Positions 28,797-39,339 of a DNA stretch of 64,000 bases are shown piece after piece; position 1 is the first letter of the stretch; every line of letters starts with the position of its first letter. The stretch is from positions 1 through 64,000 of the forward strand of contig DWWL01000049.1 in assembly GCA_019119775.1 (NCBI GenBank), given 5' to 3'. The notes under the pieces were generated by a model. That model was not told the DNA's origin. It did no database searches and worked only from the letters and a program-made list of their open reading frames with translations. This stretch comes from Candidatus Lachnoclostridium pullistercoris (GTDB lineage: Bacteria; Bacillota; Clostridia; Lachnospirales; Lachnospiraceae). The translations under genes were made by a program, and so were the position numbers.

Positions 28797-30152
28797 ATGG
28801 AGCAGACAAATACAGCAAAACAAAGTTCAACAAAACAACTGAAGCAGGTTCTGGGGTTTGGGGATCTGATGGGCGCGGCAGTGGGACAGATTATTGGTGC
28901 AGGAATTATGACTCTTCTGGGGTCTGCCATAGCCATGACCGGACGGTCAGTTCCTCTCGCATTTTTGATTGCCGCGGGTATCACAGTATTTCAGTATCTT
29001 CCGCTGATTTTGATCAGCGGCACGGTCCGGCTCAGAGGCGGAAATTATACTATGGTGGCGATGCTTGCAGGCAAACGTTTTGCCGGTGCTTACAGTATTA
29101 TTTTTGTATTCAGCAATCTGAGCCTGTCCATGTACGCATTGTCGTTTTCTGATTATTTTCTGTCTCTGTTTGGCTGGAGCGGAGGATATAATCAGCAGAT
29201 CGTGGCGTTTGTAGTACTGACGCTGTTTTTTGTGCTGAATTGTATGGGGATTGATAAATTTGCAAAAGTGCAGAACATTATCGTTGTCCTGCTGGTAGTT
29301 GCCCTGGGAGCCTTTGCCGTATTCGGCATCGGAGAGATCAAGCCGGGATATATGGATCCGGATTCCTGGATGACAGGCGGAGTGACAGGGCTTTTGCAGG
29401 CGGGAGGTCTTCTCACCTTTGCAGTAGGAGGCGGCAGCTGTGTGGTAAATCTTTCGGGAGAGGCGAAGCATCCTACAAGGGATATTCCGATCGTTATGAT
29501 CGTATCAACACTCTGTGTGGCAGTTCTGTATGGTTTTATATCCGTGATCGCGGCCGGAGTATTCCCGGTGGAACAGGTGGCTGGAGAAAACCTTTCTCTG
29601 GTGGCAAAAGAAATTCTCTCAGCACCTCTGTATATTTTCTTTATGGTATGCGGTGCAGGATTTGCTTTAATATCCACTCTGAACTCGCAGTTTGCGTGGG
29701 CACCGAAGCCTACCATGCAGGCGTGTGACGATGGGTGGCTGCCGGCCGGATTGGCTAAGCTGTCCAAATGGAATACACCCATTATTATTTTGACGATTCT
29801 GTATGTGCTGGGATCTGTGTGTATTCTTACGGGGCTGAGCGTATCTGTTCTGGGCAACATGAGTCTGGTGGCGAGCGGTGTTCTGACCCTGATGATTAAT
29901 GCGAAAGTTTACAAACTTCCGGAGGTAGTGCCGGATGAATGGGCCGTCTCGAAATTCAGAGTGGGAAAAGGCGCCCTCCGTCTGGTGACGGTTTTGGGGT
30001 CAGCAGCTTCGCTGCTTTCTGTTTATCTGAATGCGACAACGCTTTCCACAGGACTTTTGCTGCTGAACGTGGTGGTAATCGCGGCGGCATTCATTTTTGC
30101 GGCCCTGCGCGGGAAACAGGCGCATGTTGAAATCAGTTATGAGAAGGCATAA
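28797..30152 (+). CDS. APC family amino-acid permease
   Basis: LKQVLGFGDLMGAAVGQIIGAGIMTLLGSAIAMTGRSVPLAF. Confidence 0.88.
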   Translation: MEQTNTAKQSSTKQLKQVLGFGDLMGAAVGQIIGAGIMTLLGSAIAMTGRSVPLAFLIAAGITVFQYLPLILISGTVRLRGGNYTMVAMLAGKRFAGAYSIIFVFSNLSLSMYALSFSDYFLSLFGWSGGYNQQIVAFVVLTLFFVLNCMGIDKFAKVQNIIVVLLVVALGAFAVFGIGEIKPGYMDPDSWMTGGVTGLLQAGGLLTFAVGGGSCVVNLSGEAKHPTRDIPIVMIVSTLCVAVLYGFISVIAAGVFPVEQVAGENLSLVAKEILSAPLYIFFMVCGAGFALISTLNSQFAWAPKPTMQACDDGWLPAGLAKLSKWNTPIIILTILYVLGSVCILTGLSVSVLGNMSLVASGVLTLMINAKVYKLPEVVPDEWAVSKFRVGKGALRLVTVLGSAASLLSVYLNATTLSTGLLLLNVVVIAAAFIFAALRGKQAHVEISYEKA

Positions 30153-30166
30153 AGTGAGGCAGGCGG

Positions 30167-31396
30167 ATGTTATCCATGGAAATCATTAAGCTGGCAGTTG
30201 TTTTTGCTATTATTATTGCCGTAATGTGGATGAAGAAGCCCATGTGGGCCGCTGTAGTGGCAGCTTCGGTCGGAGCAGTGATCCTTTACGGGCTGAGTCC
30301 TGAGCGGACTGCTGGAGCGGTCTGGACGGGAGCTACCAGCTGGGCTACGTTAGAAACTCTGCTTGTGTTCTATTCGATTACATTTCTTCAGAGAATGATG
30401 GAGAAGAGAAAGAATCTCAGCAATGCCCAGACGGCTCTCAATGGAATCTTTAACAATAATCGGGTAAACGCGTCCATTGTGCCCTTTCTTTTGGGAATGC
30501 TGCCGGCTGCCAGTACGGTTCTGATCTGCGGCCCTATCGTGCGGGCCAGTGTGAAAGATTCCCTGAATACGGAAGAAAAAGCATGCGTTACTTCCTATTA
30601 TCGGCATATTTCGGAGAGCTTTCTCCCTACCTATACCAGTATATTCATTGCTATCACCATCACCGGCGGAAGGGTGAATGCGGCACAGTTTCTCGCTGCC
30701 ATGGCGCCGATGGTCATATCTCTTATGGGGATCGGGTGGCTGGTCTATCTGAGAAAAGTGCCGAAGGATACTGGGATGGTGCCGGATCATCCGAAGAGCT
30801 ATTACTGGAAATTGCTGGCGCAGAGCGTGTGGGCAATCGGGCTGACAATCCTGCTGATTCTTTTTGCGGGATTGCCGGTGTGGGGAGCGGTATGGATCTG
30901 TATTGCCATTAATGTGTTTGTGAATCACTTTACGGCCGGAGAATTAATTCCTTTTTTGCGGACAGCTTTTGAAGGGCGTTTGCTTTTGTCCACCTGGCTG
31001 ATCATGATATTTAAGGAGATCCTGACGGAAACAGGGGTGATTTCCGCTCTGCCCCAGATGTTTGCAGCTTTGGCGATTCCGGAATTTTTGATTTTTACTT
31101 TGATCTTTCTGTTTGGGACGATTGTGGCAGGGACACAGGCGATGATTGTTTTGTGCATGCCGATGGCCATGGAGGCTGTGGCGCCCGGCCATACGGGCCT
31201 TGCACTGTTCGTGCTGCTGATGTGCGTAACCTATGCGGCAATGCAGCTGTCTCCTACGCATATCTGCCTGATCATGTGTGCGGAAGATTATAAGGTATCT
31301 TTAGGAGCCATGATAAAAAAGACGGTTCCTCTGGTGGGGATATTTATTGCAGTGGCAATAGTTTATTACGGCCTGCTCAGTCTGGCAGGTTTTTAA
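30167..31396 (+). CDS. DUF401 family membrane transporter-like protein
   Basis: multi-TM with LGMLPAASTVLICGPIV and QLSPTHICLIMCAEDYK signatures. Confidence 0.75.
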   Translation: MLSMEIIKLAVVFAIIIAVMWMKKPMWAAVVAASVGAVILYGLSPERTAGAVWTGATSWATLETLLVFYSITFLQRMMEKRKNLSNAQTALNGIFNNNRVNASIVPFLLGMLPAASTVLICGPIVRASVKDSLNTEEKACVTSYYRHISESFLPTYTSIFIAITITGGRVNAAQFLAAMAPMVISLMGIGWLVYLRKVPKDTGMVPDHPKSYYWKLLAQSVWAIGLTILLILFAGLPVWGAVWICIAINVFVNHFTAGELIPFLRTAFEGRLLLSTWLIMIFKEILTETGVISALPQMFAALAIPEFLIFTLIFLFGTIVAGTQAMIVLCMPMAMEAVAPGHTGLALFVLLMCVTYAAMQLSPTHICLIMCAEDYKVSLGAMIKKTVPLVGIFIAVAIVYYGLLSLAGF

Positions 31397-31422
31397 CACA
31401 AATGAAAGGAAGGTATTAGTTT

Positions 31423-32646
31423 ATGAAGTACGATTTCACGTCAATTATGGATCGAAGAGGAAAAGATGCCATCGCAGTGGATGGTCTGGGATGCAACCCC
31501 GGTTTTGCTCCGGATAAGCCGGAGGAGGGATTTGATATTATTCCCATGTGGGTGGCTGATATGAATTTTCCTACGGTACCCACGATACCGGAGGCCATTA
31601 TAGAGCGGACCAAGCATCCGGCATACGGCTATTTTTCACCGCGGAAAGAGTACTTTGATTCTATTATCCGGTGGCATGAAACCAGAAACGGAGTGACTGG
31701 ACTTACGAGAGAATGTATTGGCTATGAGAACGGCGTTCTGGGCGGTGTGATCAGCGCCATGGGTGTGCTCTGTTCTAAAGGCGGCAGCGTGCTGATCCAC
31801 AGACCCACTTATATCGGATTTACCAACTGCCTGAAGAACAACGGATATGACATTGTACATACAGATCTGGTAAAAGATAAAGATGGTGTGTGGAGAATGG
31901 ATTATGAAGACATGGAAAAGAAGATCGTGGAGCATAAGATCCATGCGGCAATCTTTTGTTCACCTCATAATCCATGCGGCCGTGTGTGGGAGAGATGGGA
32001 AATTGAAAAGGCCATGGAAGTTTATAAGAAACATGACGTGATAGTGATTTCTGACGAAATCTGGTCAGACATCATCACTGCAGGGCACAAGCACATTCCT
32101 ACTCAGAGCGTTTCAGAAGACGCCAGGATGCGCACCATCGCTCTGTATGCCCCGTCCAAAACTTTTAATCTGGCCGGTCTGATCGGAAGCTATCACATTA
32201 TTTACAACCCCTATCTCAGGGACCGGGTGGAAAAAGAATCATCCCTGCCCCATTATAATGATATGAATGTTCTTTCCATGCACGCGCTGATCGGTGCCTA
32301 CAAGCCGGAAGGGTATGAATGGGTGGACGAACTGTGCCAGGTTATTACGGGAAATATTGATTTTGCATGTCAATATATTAAAGAGCATTTCCCGGGAGTG
32401 GAGGTATCCCGGCCGGAAGGAACCTATATGCTGTTTTTGGACTGTACGGAATGGTGCAGGACACACGGAAAAACCATTGACTGGGTGGAGAAAGCAGGCT
32501 GGAATGTGGGAGTTGCCTGGCAGGATGGACGGATGTTCCACGGACCCTGCCACATCCGGATGAATCTGGCTCTCCCGCTGTCCAGAGTTCAGGAAGCGTT
32601 TGAACGTCTGGACCGGTATGTATTTAACAGGGAAGATGAAGAATAG
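31423..32646 (+). CDS. PatB/MalY family PLP-dependent aminotransferase / cystathionine beta-lyase
   Basis: IIPMWVADMNF, FCSPHNPCGRVW, SDEIWSDI, APSKTFNLAGL. Confidence 0.92.
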   Translation: MKYDFTSIMDRRGKDAIAVDGLGCNPGFAPDKPEEGFDIIPMWVADMNFPTVPTIPEAIIERTKHPAYGYFSPRKEYFDSIIRWHETRNGVTGLTRECIGYENGVLGGVISAMGVLCSKGGSVLIHRPTYIGFTNCLKNNGYDIVHTDLVKDKDGVWRMDYEDMEKKIVEHKIHAAIFCSPHNPCGRVWERWEIEKAMEVYKKHDVIVISDEIWSDIITAGHKHIPTQSVSEDARMRTIALYAPSKTFNLAGLIGSYHIIYNPYLRDRVEKESSLPHYNDMNVLSMHALIGAYKPEGYEWVDELCQVITGNIDFACQYIKEHFPGVEVSRPEGTYMLFLDCTEWCRTHGKTIDWVEKAGWNVGVAWQDGRMFHGPCHIRMNLALPLSRVQEAFERLDRYVFNREDEE

Positions 32647-32659
32647 AAGATGGTAGAAA

Positions 32660-32698
32660 AGAGACTGTCCTGAATAATGTTTTTAGGACAGTCTCTTT
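32660..32698. terminator. intrinsic terminator between convergent genes
   Basis: AGAGACTGTCCT / AGGACAGTCTCT + TTT. Confidence 0.85.
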
Positions 32699-32809
32699 GT
32701 ATCAATGAAATATTTCCTGCTTGAAATGGTTTCCCATGACTGGCGGCAATTAATTTATTTACATAAGTACAAATATTTTTCTCAAACAATGACTCGATGA
32801 TCGAGAGAA

Positions 32810-33337
32810 TCATTTTAATCTGTAATAGCAAATGTTCTTTCCGGCACCCTCTCGTTTCAATTCTCCGGCGGCCACCAATTTCCGCAGCGCCCCCTCAATG
32901 GAGCTGATACTGAGTGAAGGGCAGAGTTCCCGGATGTCCTGCTTCGTAAATCGGCCGATTTTTTCCATGGTAGCCCGGCACACGGTCTCCAATGCAGGGA
33001 GTTTAGTTTCCACCAGAGCAAAGCGATCTTCAAAGTCTTTGTAAGCAGAGAGAATGGTTCCCAGCAGATACTTGATAAATGGAACCACATCTTCAATACC
33101 TTCGTGCCACCCGATCTGCGTCTGGCCCAGGGCATCATAATAGAGGTCCTTGTTTTTGGTGATCTTGGCTTCCAGCGAGATATACTTACCCACATAAAAT
33201 CCGCTGCGGCAGAGCAGCAGCGCAGTCAGCAGACGGCTCATTCTGCCGTTGCCATCGCTGAAGGGGTGAATACAGAGAAAGTCGTGGATGAACACGGGGA
33301 TGACGAGCAGCGGTTCCACTTCCATGTTGCCGATCAC
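32810..33337 (-). pseudogene. 5'-truncated Fic family protein (C-terminal half, Fic motif retained)
   Basis: HPFSDGNGRMSR motif; conserved frame continues upstream (ITPEALDRICEEYNR) only to about 33390, where the flavin reductase gene ends. Confidence 0.7.
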
Positions 33338-33378
33338 CCGATTGTATTCCTCGCAGATCCTGTCCAGGGCCTCCGGCG

Positions 33379-33885
33379 TTATTCCTTCACCAGCACCTTC
33401 TCGATGGCGCCGATGTACATGGTGTGGTAGTCCCGGTCGCTGTACCAGCGGCTGTCGTTTTCCTTCACGTCGAAGCCGTCGGGGGAGAGAAAGGAGTGGT
33501 ACTGCTTGCGGCAGACAAAGATCAGCTTCGCCTCCTCAAAGGCCGCCGCGCCGCCGGCGTCGAAAGGAGTCAGGCCGGCTTCCCGGATCTTGTCTCTGTC
33601 CCGGCCGGATACGGTTCCGCATAAGTTTAAGGCCGGCCGGAAGGCTTCATCGAAGATGGAGATGGTGAAAAGATCTTCCCGGTCCACAAACTCCTTGGTG
33701 TAGCGGGACTGGCGGATATAGGCGGTGACGGAGGGCTTTCCCCACATGATTCCCATGGCGCCCCAGCTGGCGGTCATGGTGTTGCAGCGGTCTGCCGGAC
33801 CGGCGGTGATCAGCATCCACTCTTTTCCGATGGCGGTAAATGGATTGAGGTTCAGTTCTTCCGGTTTTACTTCTTTAAATGACAT
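33379..33885 (-). CDS. flavin reductase family protein
   Basis: EWMLITAGPADRCNTMTASWGAMGIMWGKPSVTAYIRQSRYT. Confidence 0.88.
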   Translation of the reverse strand: MSFKEVKPEELNLNPFTAIGKEWMLITAGPADRCNTMTASWGAMGIMWGKPSVTAYIRQSRYTKEFVDREDLFTISIFDEAFRPALNLCGTVSGRDRDKIREAGLTPFDAGGAAAFEEAKLIFVCRKQYHSFLSPDGFDVKENDSRWYSDRDYHTMYIGAIEKVLVKE

Positions 33886-34030
33886 AATAAAGACTCCTTT
33901 AAAATTTTCTGAGATTTTACAGCATCCTACGGCTAAATATTAACATCTGCAGGCGGCGCCGTCAATCTTCCGCCCGTCCGGCTCTGTCGCATCCTGTCGC
34001 CCATTTCCCACTGTTTGGCCGCTATTTTGC

Positions 34031-34059
34031 TTGACAAACGGTGGGCCATTGACTATTAT
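34031..34059 (+). promoter_or_regulatory. promoter of the fatty-acid synthesis operon
   Basis: TTGACA-N17-TATTAT. Confidence 0.8.
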
Positions 34060-34062
34060 TAT

Positions 34063-34075
34063 TTTGAATATCAAA
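34063..34075. promoter_or_regulatory. FabT-like palindrome at the predicted start site of the fab operon
   Basis: TTTGA-ATA-TCAAA a few bp after the -10. Confidence 0.5.
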
Positions 34076-34120
34076 CTTTTAACTGAAAACGCTTATTTTA
34101 ACGGGAAAAATGCTATGGTA

Positions 34121-35077
34121 ATGAGAATATTGGGAACCGGCGCTTATGTGCCGGAACGAATTGTGACAAATGATGATCTGGCTCAGATCGTGGAAACCAG
34201 CGATGAGTGGATCAGCACCAGGACAGGAATCCGGCAGCGGAGGATCTCCCAGGGAGAGGGGACCAGCTTTATGGCAGCTGAGGCGGCAAAAAAGGCGCTT
34301 GAGCAGTCAGGCGTAAAGCCGGAAGAGCTGGATCTGATCCTTCTGGGGACGTCCACCCCGGATAACTGCTTTCCCAGCGGAGCCTGTGAGGTCCAGGGAG
34401 CGGTTGGAGCGGCAAATGCGGTGGCATATGACATCAGCGCAGCCTGCTCCGGCTTTATTTTTGCCCTGAATACGGCTCAGGCATTCTTCGAGGCGGGAAT
34501 TTACAAAACGGCCCTGATCATCGGCTGCGATGTGCTCAGCAAGATCGTGGACTGGGAGGACCGGAGCACCTGCGTGCTGTTCGGCGACGGAGCCGGAGCC
34601 GTGGTGGCCAGAGCGGAGGAGGGAAAAGCCTTTTCCATGGTCATGGGTTCTGACGGCAGCCGGGCGTCCTCCATGGAGTGTCCTTCCAGGACCAATGACA
34701 ATTTCCTTACGGGAAAGAAGCCCCAGGCGGGATTTACCACCATGGACGGCCAGGAGATTTTCCGCTTCGCGGTGAAGAAGGTGCCGGAGTGCACGGAGGA
34801 ACTGCTGGAGAAAAACGGCGTCGGCCGGGAGGAAATCAAGTATTTTGTGCTGCATCAGGCCAATTACCGGATTGTGGAGGCCATCGCCAAGAGAATGAAG
34901 CTGCCTCTTGAGCGCTTCCCCATGAATATCGAACGGTACGGCAATACGTCCGGGGCCACCATCCCGATTCTTCTGGATGAGTTAAACCGGGAAGGAAAGC
35001 TCCTGCGGGGAGACAAGATTGTCCTGGCGGGCTTTGGAGCGGGCCTTACCTGGGGAGCGAGCCTGCTTGAGTGGTAA
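34121..35077 (+). CDS. fabH: beta-ketoacyl-ACP synthase III
   Basis: MRILGTGAYVPERIVTNDDLAQ, ACSGFIFAL, HQANYRI; ATG at 34115 also possible. Confidence 0.95.
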   Translation: MRILGTGAYVPERIVTNDDLAQIVETSDEWISTRTGIRQRRISQGEGTSFMAAEAAKKALEQSGVKPEELDLILLGTSTPDNCFPSGACEVQGAVGAANAVAYDISAACSGFIFALNTAQAFFEAGIYKTALIIGCDVLSKIVDWEDRSTCVLFGDGAGAVVARAEEGKAFSMVMGSDGSRASSMECPSRTNDNFLTGKKPQAGFTTMDGQEIFRFAVKKVPECTEELLEKNGVGREEIKYFVLHQANYRIVEAIAKRMKLPLERFPMNIERYGNTSGATIPILLDELNREGKLLRGDKIVLAGFGAGLTWGASLLEW

Positions 35078-35203
35078 CGGGGTGCCCGGTCGGCAGAAAA
35101 CCTGTTTCTTTATGAAAAAAAGGATAGAAAACGGTACGGCCGTTTGCTATAATAGATTATTGAAATACAAAAAAACAAAATAAACCAAAAGGAGATTAAA
35201 ACC

Positions 35204-35437
35204 ATGTTAGAGAAAATGAAAGAGATGATCGCAGAGCAGTTAGGAGTAGACGCAGACAGCGTAACTGAGGCTTCTTCCTTCAAAGAGGACCTGGGAGCAG
35301 ATTCCCTGGATTTATTTGAGCTGGTAATGGCACTGGAGGATGAGTACTCTGTAGAGATTCCGGCTGAGGAGCTGGAGAAGCTGACCACTGTTGGCGCCGT
35401 TATGGATTACTTAAAGGCAAAGGGTGTAGAGGATTAA
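35204..35437 (+). CDS. acpP: acyl carrier protein
   Basis: [17 protein letters not shown] phosphopantetheine site. Confidence 0.95.
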   Translation: MLEKMKEMIAEQLGVDADSVTEASSFKEDLGADSLDLFELVMALEDEYSVEIPAEELEKLTTVGAVMDYLKAKGVED

Positions 35438-36366
35438 TGAAAACCAGAATTACAGAACTTCTCGGAATTGAACATCCGATCATCCAGGGCGGTATGGCCT
35501 GGGTGGCGGAATATCATCTGGCATCTGCCGTGTCCGAGGCAGGCGGACTTGGCCTGATCGGCGGTGCCAACGCTCCCGGCGAGGTTGTCCGGGATTATAT
35601 CCGCAAGACAAAAGAGCGCACAAGCAAGCCGTTCGGCGTCAACGTTATGCTTATGAGCCCTCATGCGGATGATGTGGCGAAGGTTGTTGTGGAAGAGGGC
35701 GTGAAGGTCGTCACCACAGGAGCCGGAAACCCGGGCAAGTACATGGATATGTGGAAATCTGCGGGAATCAAGGTGATCCCGGTGGTTGCCAGCGTGGCTC
35801 TGGCCAAGATGATGGAGAGGGCCGGCGCCGACGCCGTGGTGGCTGAGGGAACTGAGTCCGGCGGCCATATCGGAGAGGCGACCACCATGACTCTGGTGCC
35901 CCAGGTTGTGGACGCTGTGAACATCCCGGTGATCGCGGCCGGCGGAATCGCCGACGGCAGAGGAATCGCGGCGGCATTTATGCTGGGCGCTGAGGCTGTG
36001 CAGATCGGAACACGGTTTGTAGTGGCCAAGGAGTCCATTGTCCATGAAAACTACAAGCAGAGGATCATCAAGGCAAAAGATATTGACTCCACCGTGACCG
36101 GCAGAAGCCACGGCCATCCGGTGCGCTGCCTGAGAAATCAGATGACCAGGGAGTACAACAAACTGGAGAGCGAAGGAAAGTCCTTCGAGGAGCTGGAGTA
36201 CCTGACCCTCGGCACCTTGAGAAAGGCTGTGCAGGAGGGAGATGTGACCCACGGAACCGTTATGGCGGGTCAGATTGCGGGAATGATCAACAAGGAGCAG
36301 ACCTGCAAGGAAATGATTGATGAAATGATGGCGCAGGCAGAAGCGCTTTTAAAAGGAGCCAGATAA
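35437..36366 (+). CDS. fabK: enoyl-ACP reductase II
   Basis: GIEHPIIQGGMAWVAEYHLASAVSEAGGLGLIGGAN; fab operon position. Confidence 0.93.
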   Translation: MKTRITELLGIEHPIIQGGMAWVAEYHLASAVSEAGGLGLIGGANAPGEVVRDYIRKTKERTSKPFGVNVMLMSPHADDVAKVVVEEGVKVVTTGAGNPGKYMDMWKSAGIKVIPVVASVALAKMMERAGADAVVAEGTESGGHIGEATTMTLVPQVVDAVNIPVIAAGGIADGRGIAAAFMLGAEAVQIGTRFVVAKESIVHENYKQRIIKAKDIDSTVTGRSHGHPVRCLRNQMTREYNKLESEGKSFEELEYLTLGTLRKAVQEGDVTHGTVMAGQIAGMINKEQTCKEMIDEMMAQAEALLKGAR

Positions 36367-36371
36367 GAAAT

Positions 36372-37295
36372 ATGAGTAAGATTGCATTTATTTTCCCGGG
36401 CCAGGGCGCGCAGAAAGCCGGGATGGGTAAAGATTTTTATGAGGAAACCAGCACCGGCAGAGAAGTGTTTGACCGGGCCAGCGAGCTTTTGGGATTTTCC
36501 ATGCCGGAGCTCTGCTTTACGGAAAACGACAGACTGGATATCACGGAGTACACGCAGGCGGCTATGGTGACTGCCAGTATTGCGATGATGAAGGTGCTGA
36601 TGGAGGAAACCGGCATCCGTCCGGATGTGGCAGCGGGCTTAAGCCTGGGAGAATACTGCGCTCTTTACGCAGCAGGCGTGATGAGCGCAGATGATGCAAT
36701 CACCACCGTGAGAAGAAGAGGCATCCTGATGCAGGAGGCCGTTCCGGTGGGCGTCGGCGCTATGGCGGCAGTGCTGGCTATGGCGGCGGAAAAGATTGAG
36801 GATGTCATAAAGGACATTCCGGACGTATGGATCGCCAATTACAACTGCCCGGGGCAGATTGTGATTTCGGGAAAGAAAGAGGCAGTGGAGCTTGCCTGTG
36901 AAAAGCTCAAGGAAGCCGGGGCAAAGAGAACGGTGATGCTAAACGTCAGCGGACCTTTCCACTCCGGAATGCTTACGGAAGCAGGAAAGAAGCTGGGAGA
37001 ATTTCTGGAGAATGTGGAGATTTCTGATCCGCAGATTCCCTATGTGGCAAATGTGACAGCTTCTTATGTGACGGACAAGGCAGAGGTAAAAGACCTTCTT
37101 GCCAGACAGGTTTCCTCGTCTGTGCGCTGGGAGCAGAGCGTGAGAGCGATGCTGGCGGACGGCGTGGACACCTTTATTGAAATCGGACCGGGCAAGACCC
37201 TGGCCGGATTTATGAGGAAGATCACAAGAGACGTAAAAGTCGTAAATATAGAGACGCTGGACGATGTGAAGGCGTTAAAGGAGAACGGTCTGTAA
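36372..37295 (+). CDS. fabD: malonyl-CoA ACP transacylase
   Basis: FPGQGAQKAGMGKD, GLSLGEYCAL. Confidence 0.95.
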   Translation: MSKIAFIFPGQGAQKAGMGKDFYEETSTGREVFDRASELLGFSMPELCFTENDRLDITEYTQAAMVTASIAMMKVLMEETGIRPDVAAGLSLGEYCALYAAGVMSADDAITTVRRRGILMQEAVPVGVGAMAAVLAMAAEKIEDVIKDIPDVWIANYNCPGQIVISGKKEAVELACEKLKEAGAKRTVMLNVSGPFHSGMLTEAGKKLGEFLENVEISDPQIPYVANVTASYVTDKAEVKDLLARQVSSSVRWEQSVRAMLADGVDTFIEIGPGKTLAGFMRKITRDVKVVNIETLDDVKALKENGL

Positions 37296-37322
37296 AGACC
37301 AGGGGTTTTAGGAGGTAGTATA

Positions 37323-38063
37323 ATGCTGGAGAACAAGGTGGCGCTCGTTACAGGCGCCAGCCGCGGCATCGGACGGGCCATCGCTGAGAGGCTGGCAAAG
37401 GACGGAGCCACGGTGATCGTCAATTACAACGGCTCCAAGGACAAGGCAGAGGCCGTGGTAAAGGAGATCGAAGAGGCAGGCGGAAAGGCAGAGGCATACC
37501 AGTGCAGCGTGGCGGATTTTGCCGGCGTGGAGGAGATGATGAACTACGTCATCAAGACCTACGGACGGATCGACATCCTGGTAAACAACGCCGGGATCAC
37601 CAGAGACGGACTTCTCATGAAGATGTCCGAGGAGGACTTTGACGCGGTGATCGCCACGAACTTAAAGGGCGCGTTCAACTGCATGCGCCATGTGGCCCGC
37701 CAGATGATCAGACAGAGAGGCGGACGGATCATCAACATCTCCTCCATTTCCGGAGTGATGGGAAATGCAGGACAGATGAACTACGCCGCGTCCAAGGCCG
37801 GAGTGATCGGCATGACAAAGACAGCGGCCAGAGAGCTGGCCAGCCGGGGCATCACGGTGAACGCCATCGCCCCCGGATTTATCACCACGGACATGACGGA
37901 CGTGCTGTCCGATTCCGTGAAGGAGAGCCTGCTGGCCCAGATCCCCATGAAAGCCATGGGAGAGCCGGCGGATATTGCGGGAACGGCGGCATTTCTGGCC
38001 TCCGACGACGCAAAGTACATTACGGGACAGGTTATCAATGTAAACGGCGGCATGGCCATGTAA
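37323..38063 (+). CDS. fabG: 3-oxoacyl-ACP reductase
   Basis: [26 protein letters not shown]. Confidence 0.95.
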   Translation: MLENKVALVTGASRGIGRAIAERLAKDGATVIVNYNGSKDKAEAVVKEIEEAGGKAEAYQCSVADFAGVEEMMNYVIKTYGRIDILVNNAGITRDGLLMKMSEEDFDAVIATNLKGAFNCMRHVARQMIRQRGGRIINISSISGVMGNAGQMNYAASKAGVIGMTKTAARELASRGITVNAIAPGFITTDMTDVLSDSVKESLLAQIPMKAMGEPADIAGTAAFLASDDAKYITGQVINVNGGMAM

Positions 38064-38094
38064 GCCGGGCATTGAGGTTTGAAGGAGAAGTTTT

Positions 38095-39336
38095 ATGAAG
38101 AGAAGAGTAGTAGTGACCGGAATGGGAGCTATCACCCCCATCGGCAACGACGTGGAGACGTTTTGGAACAGTCTGAAGAACGGAACGGTGGGCATCGGGC
38201 CGATCGACACCTTTGACACCACGGACTTCAAGGCCAAGCTGGCTGCCCAGGTCAAGAATTTTGACCCGAAGCAGTACATGGACAACAAAGCGGCCAGAAG
38301 AATGGAGCGCTTTTCCCAGTTTGCAGTGGCTGCGGCCAAAGAGGCGCTGGAAGATGCGGGCATTGACATGACGAAGGAAGATCCCTACCGGGTAGGCGTC
38401 AGCGTAGGTTCCGGCATCGGCGGACTGGACGCCATCGAGAGAGAGACAAAGAAGATGATCGAGAAGGGACCGAGCCGGATCAATCCCCTGCTGGTGCCCC
38501 TGATGATCAGCAATATGGCTGCCGGAAATATCGGCATCCAGTTTGGATTAAAAGGCAAGAACATCAACGTGGTGACAGCCTGCGCCACGGGAACCCACTC
38601 CATCGGCGAGGCGTTCCGCTCCATCCAGTACGGTGAGGCGGACGTGATGGTGGCCGGCGGTTCCGAGGCCAGCATCACCCCCATCGGCATTGCAGGCTTT
38701 GCAGCGCTGACGGCTCTCAGCACGTCTGAGGACCCGAAGCGTGCGTCTATCCCCTTTGACAAGGAGAGAAACGGATTTGTCATGGGCGAGGGAGCCGGAA
38801 TTGTAGTTCTGGAGTCCTTAGAGCACGCTCAGGCAAGAGGCGCGAAGATCTACGCGGAGCTGGGCGGCTACGGAGCCACCTGCGATGCTTACCACATCAC
38901 CTCCCCGGCGGAGGACGGCAGCGGCGCGGCCAAAGCCATGGAAGTGGCGATCGCCGACGCGGGTCTGACCCCTGCTGACGTGGACTATGTAAACGCTCAC
39001 GGCACCAGCACCCACCACAACGACCTGTTTGAGACGAAGGCCATCAAGCTGGCTCTGGGAGAGCACGCCTACGAGGTAAAGGTGAACTCCACCAAGTCCA
39101 TGATCGGCCATCTGCTGGGAGCAGCAGGCGGCGTGGAGTTTATCGCCTGCGTGAAATCCATCGAGGACGGCTTCGTTCATGTGACGGCCGGTCTGGAGAA
39201 GGACGACGAGGAGTGCGATCTGGACTACGTAAAGGGACAGGGAGTGGCTATGGATGTGAACTGCGCCATCTCCAATTCTCTGGGATTCGGAGGCCACAAC
39301 GCCACTCTGCTGGTGAGAAAATTCGTGGAGGAGTAA
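38095..39336 (+). CDS. fabF: beta-ketoacyl-ACP synthase II
   Basis: VVTGMGAITPIG, VTACATGTHSIGEAF. Confidence 0.95.
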   Translation: MKRRVVVTGMGAITPIGNDVETFWNSLKNGTVGIGPIDTFDTTDFKAKLAAQVKNFDPKQYMDNKAARRMERFSQFAVAAAKEALEDAGIDMTKEDPYRVGVSVGSGIGGLDAIERETKKMIEKGPSRINPLLVPLMISNMAAGNIGIQFGLKGKNINVVTACATGTHSIGEAFRSIQYGEADVMVAGGSEASITPIGIAGFAALTALSTSEDPKRASIPFDKERNGFVMGEGAGIVVLESLEHAQARGAKIYAELGGYGATCDAYHITSPAEDGSGAAKAMEVAIADAGLTPADVDYVNAHGTSTHHNDLFETKAIKLALGEHAYEVKVNSTKSMIGHLLGAAGGVEFIACVKSIEDGFVHVTAGLEKDDEECDLDYVKGQGVAMDVNCAISNSLGFGGHNATLLVRKFVEE

Positions 39337-39339
39337 GCT

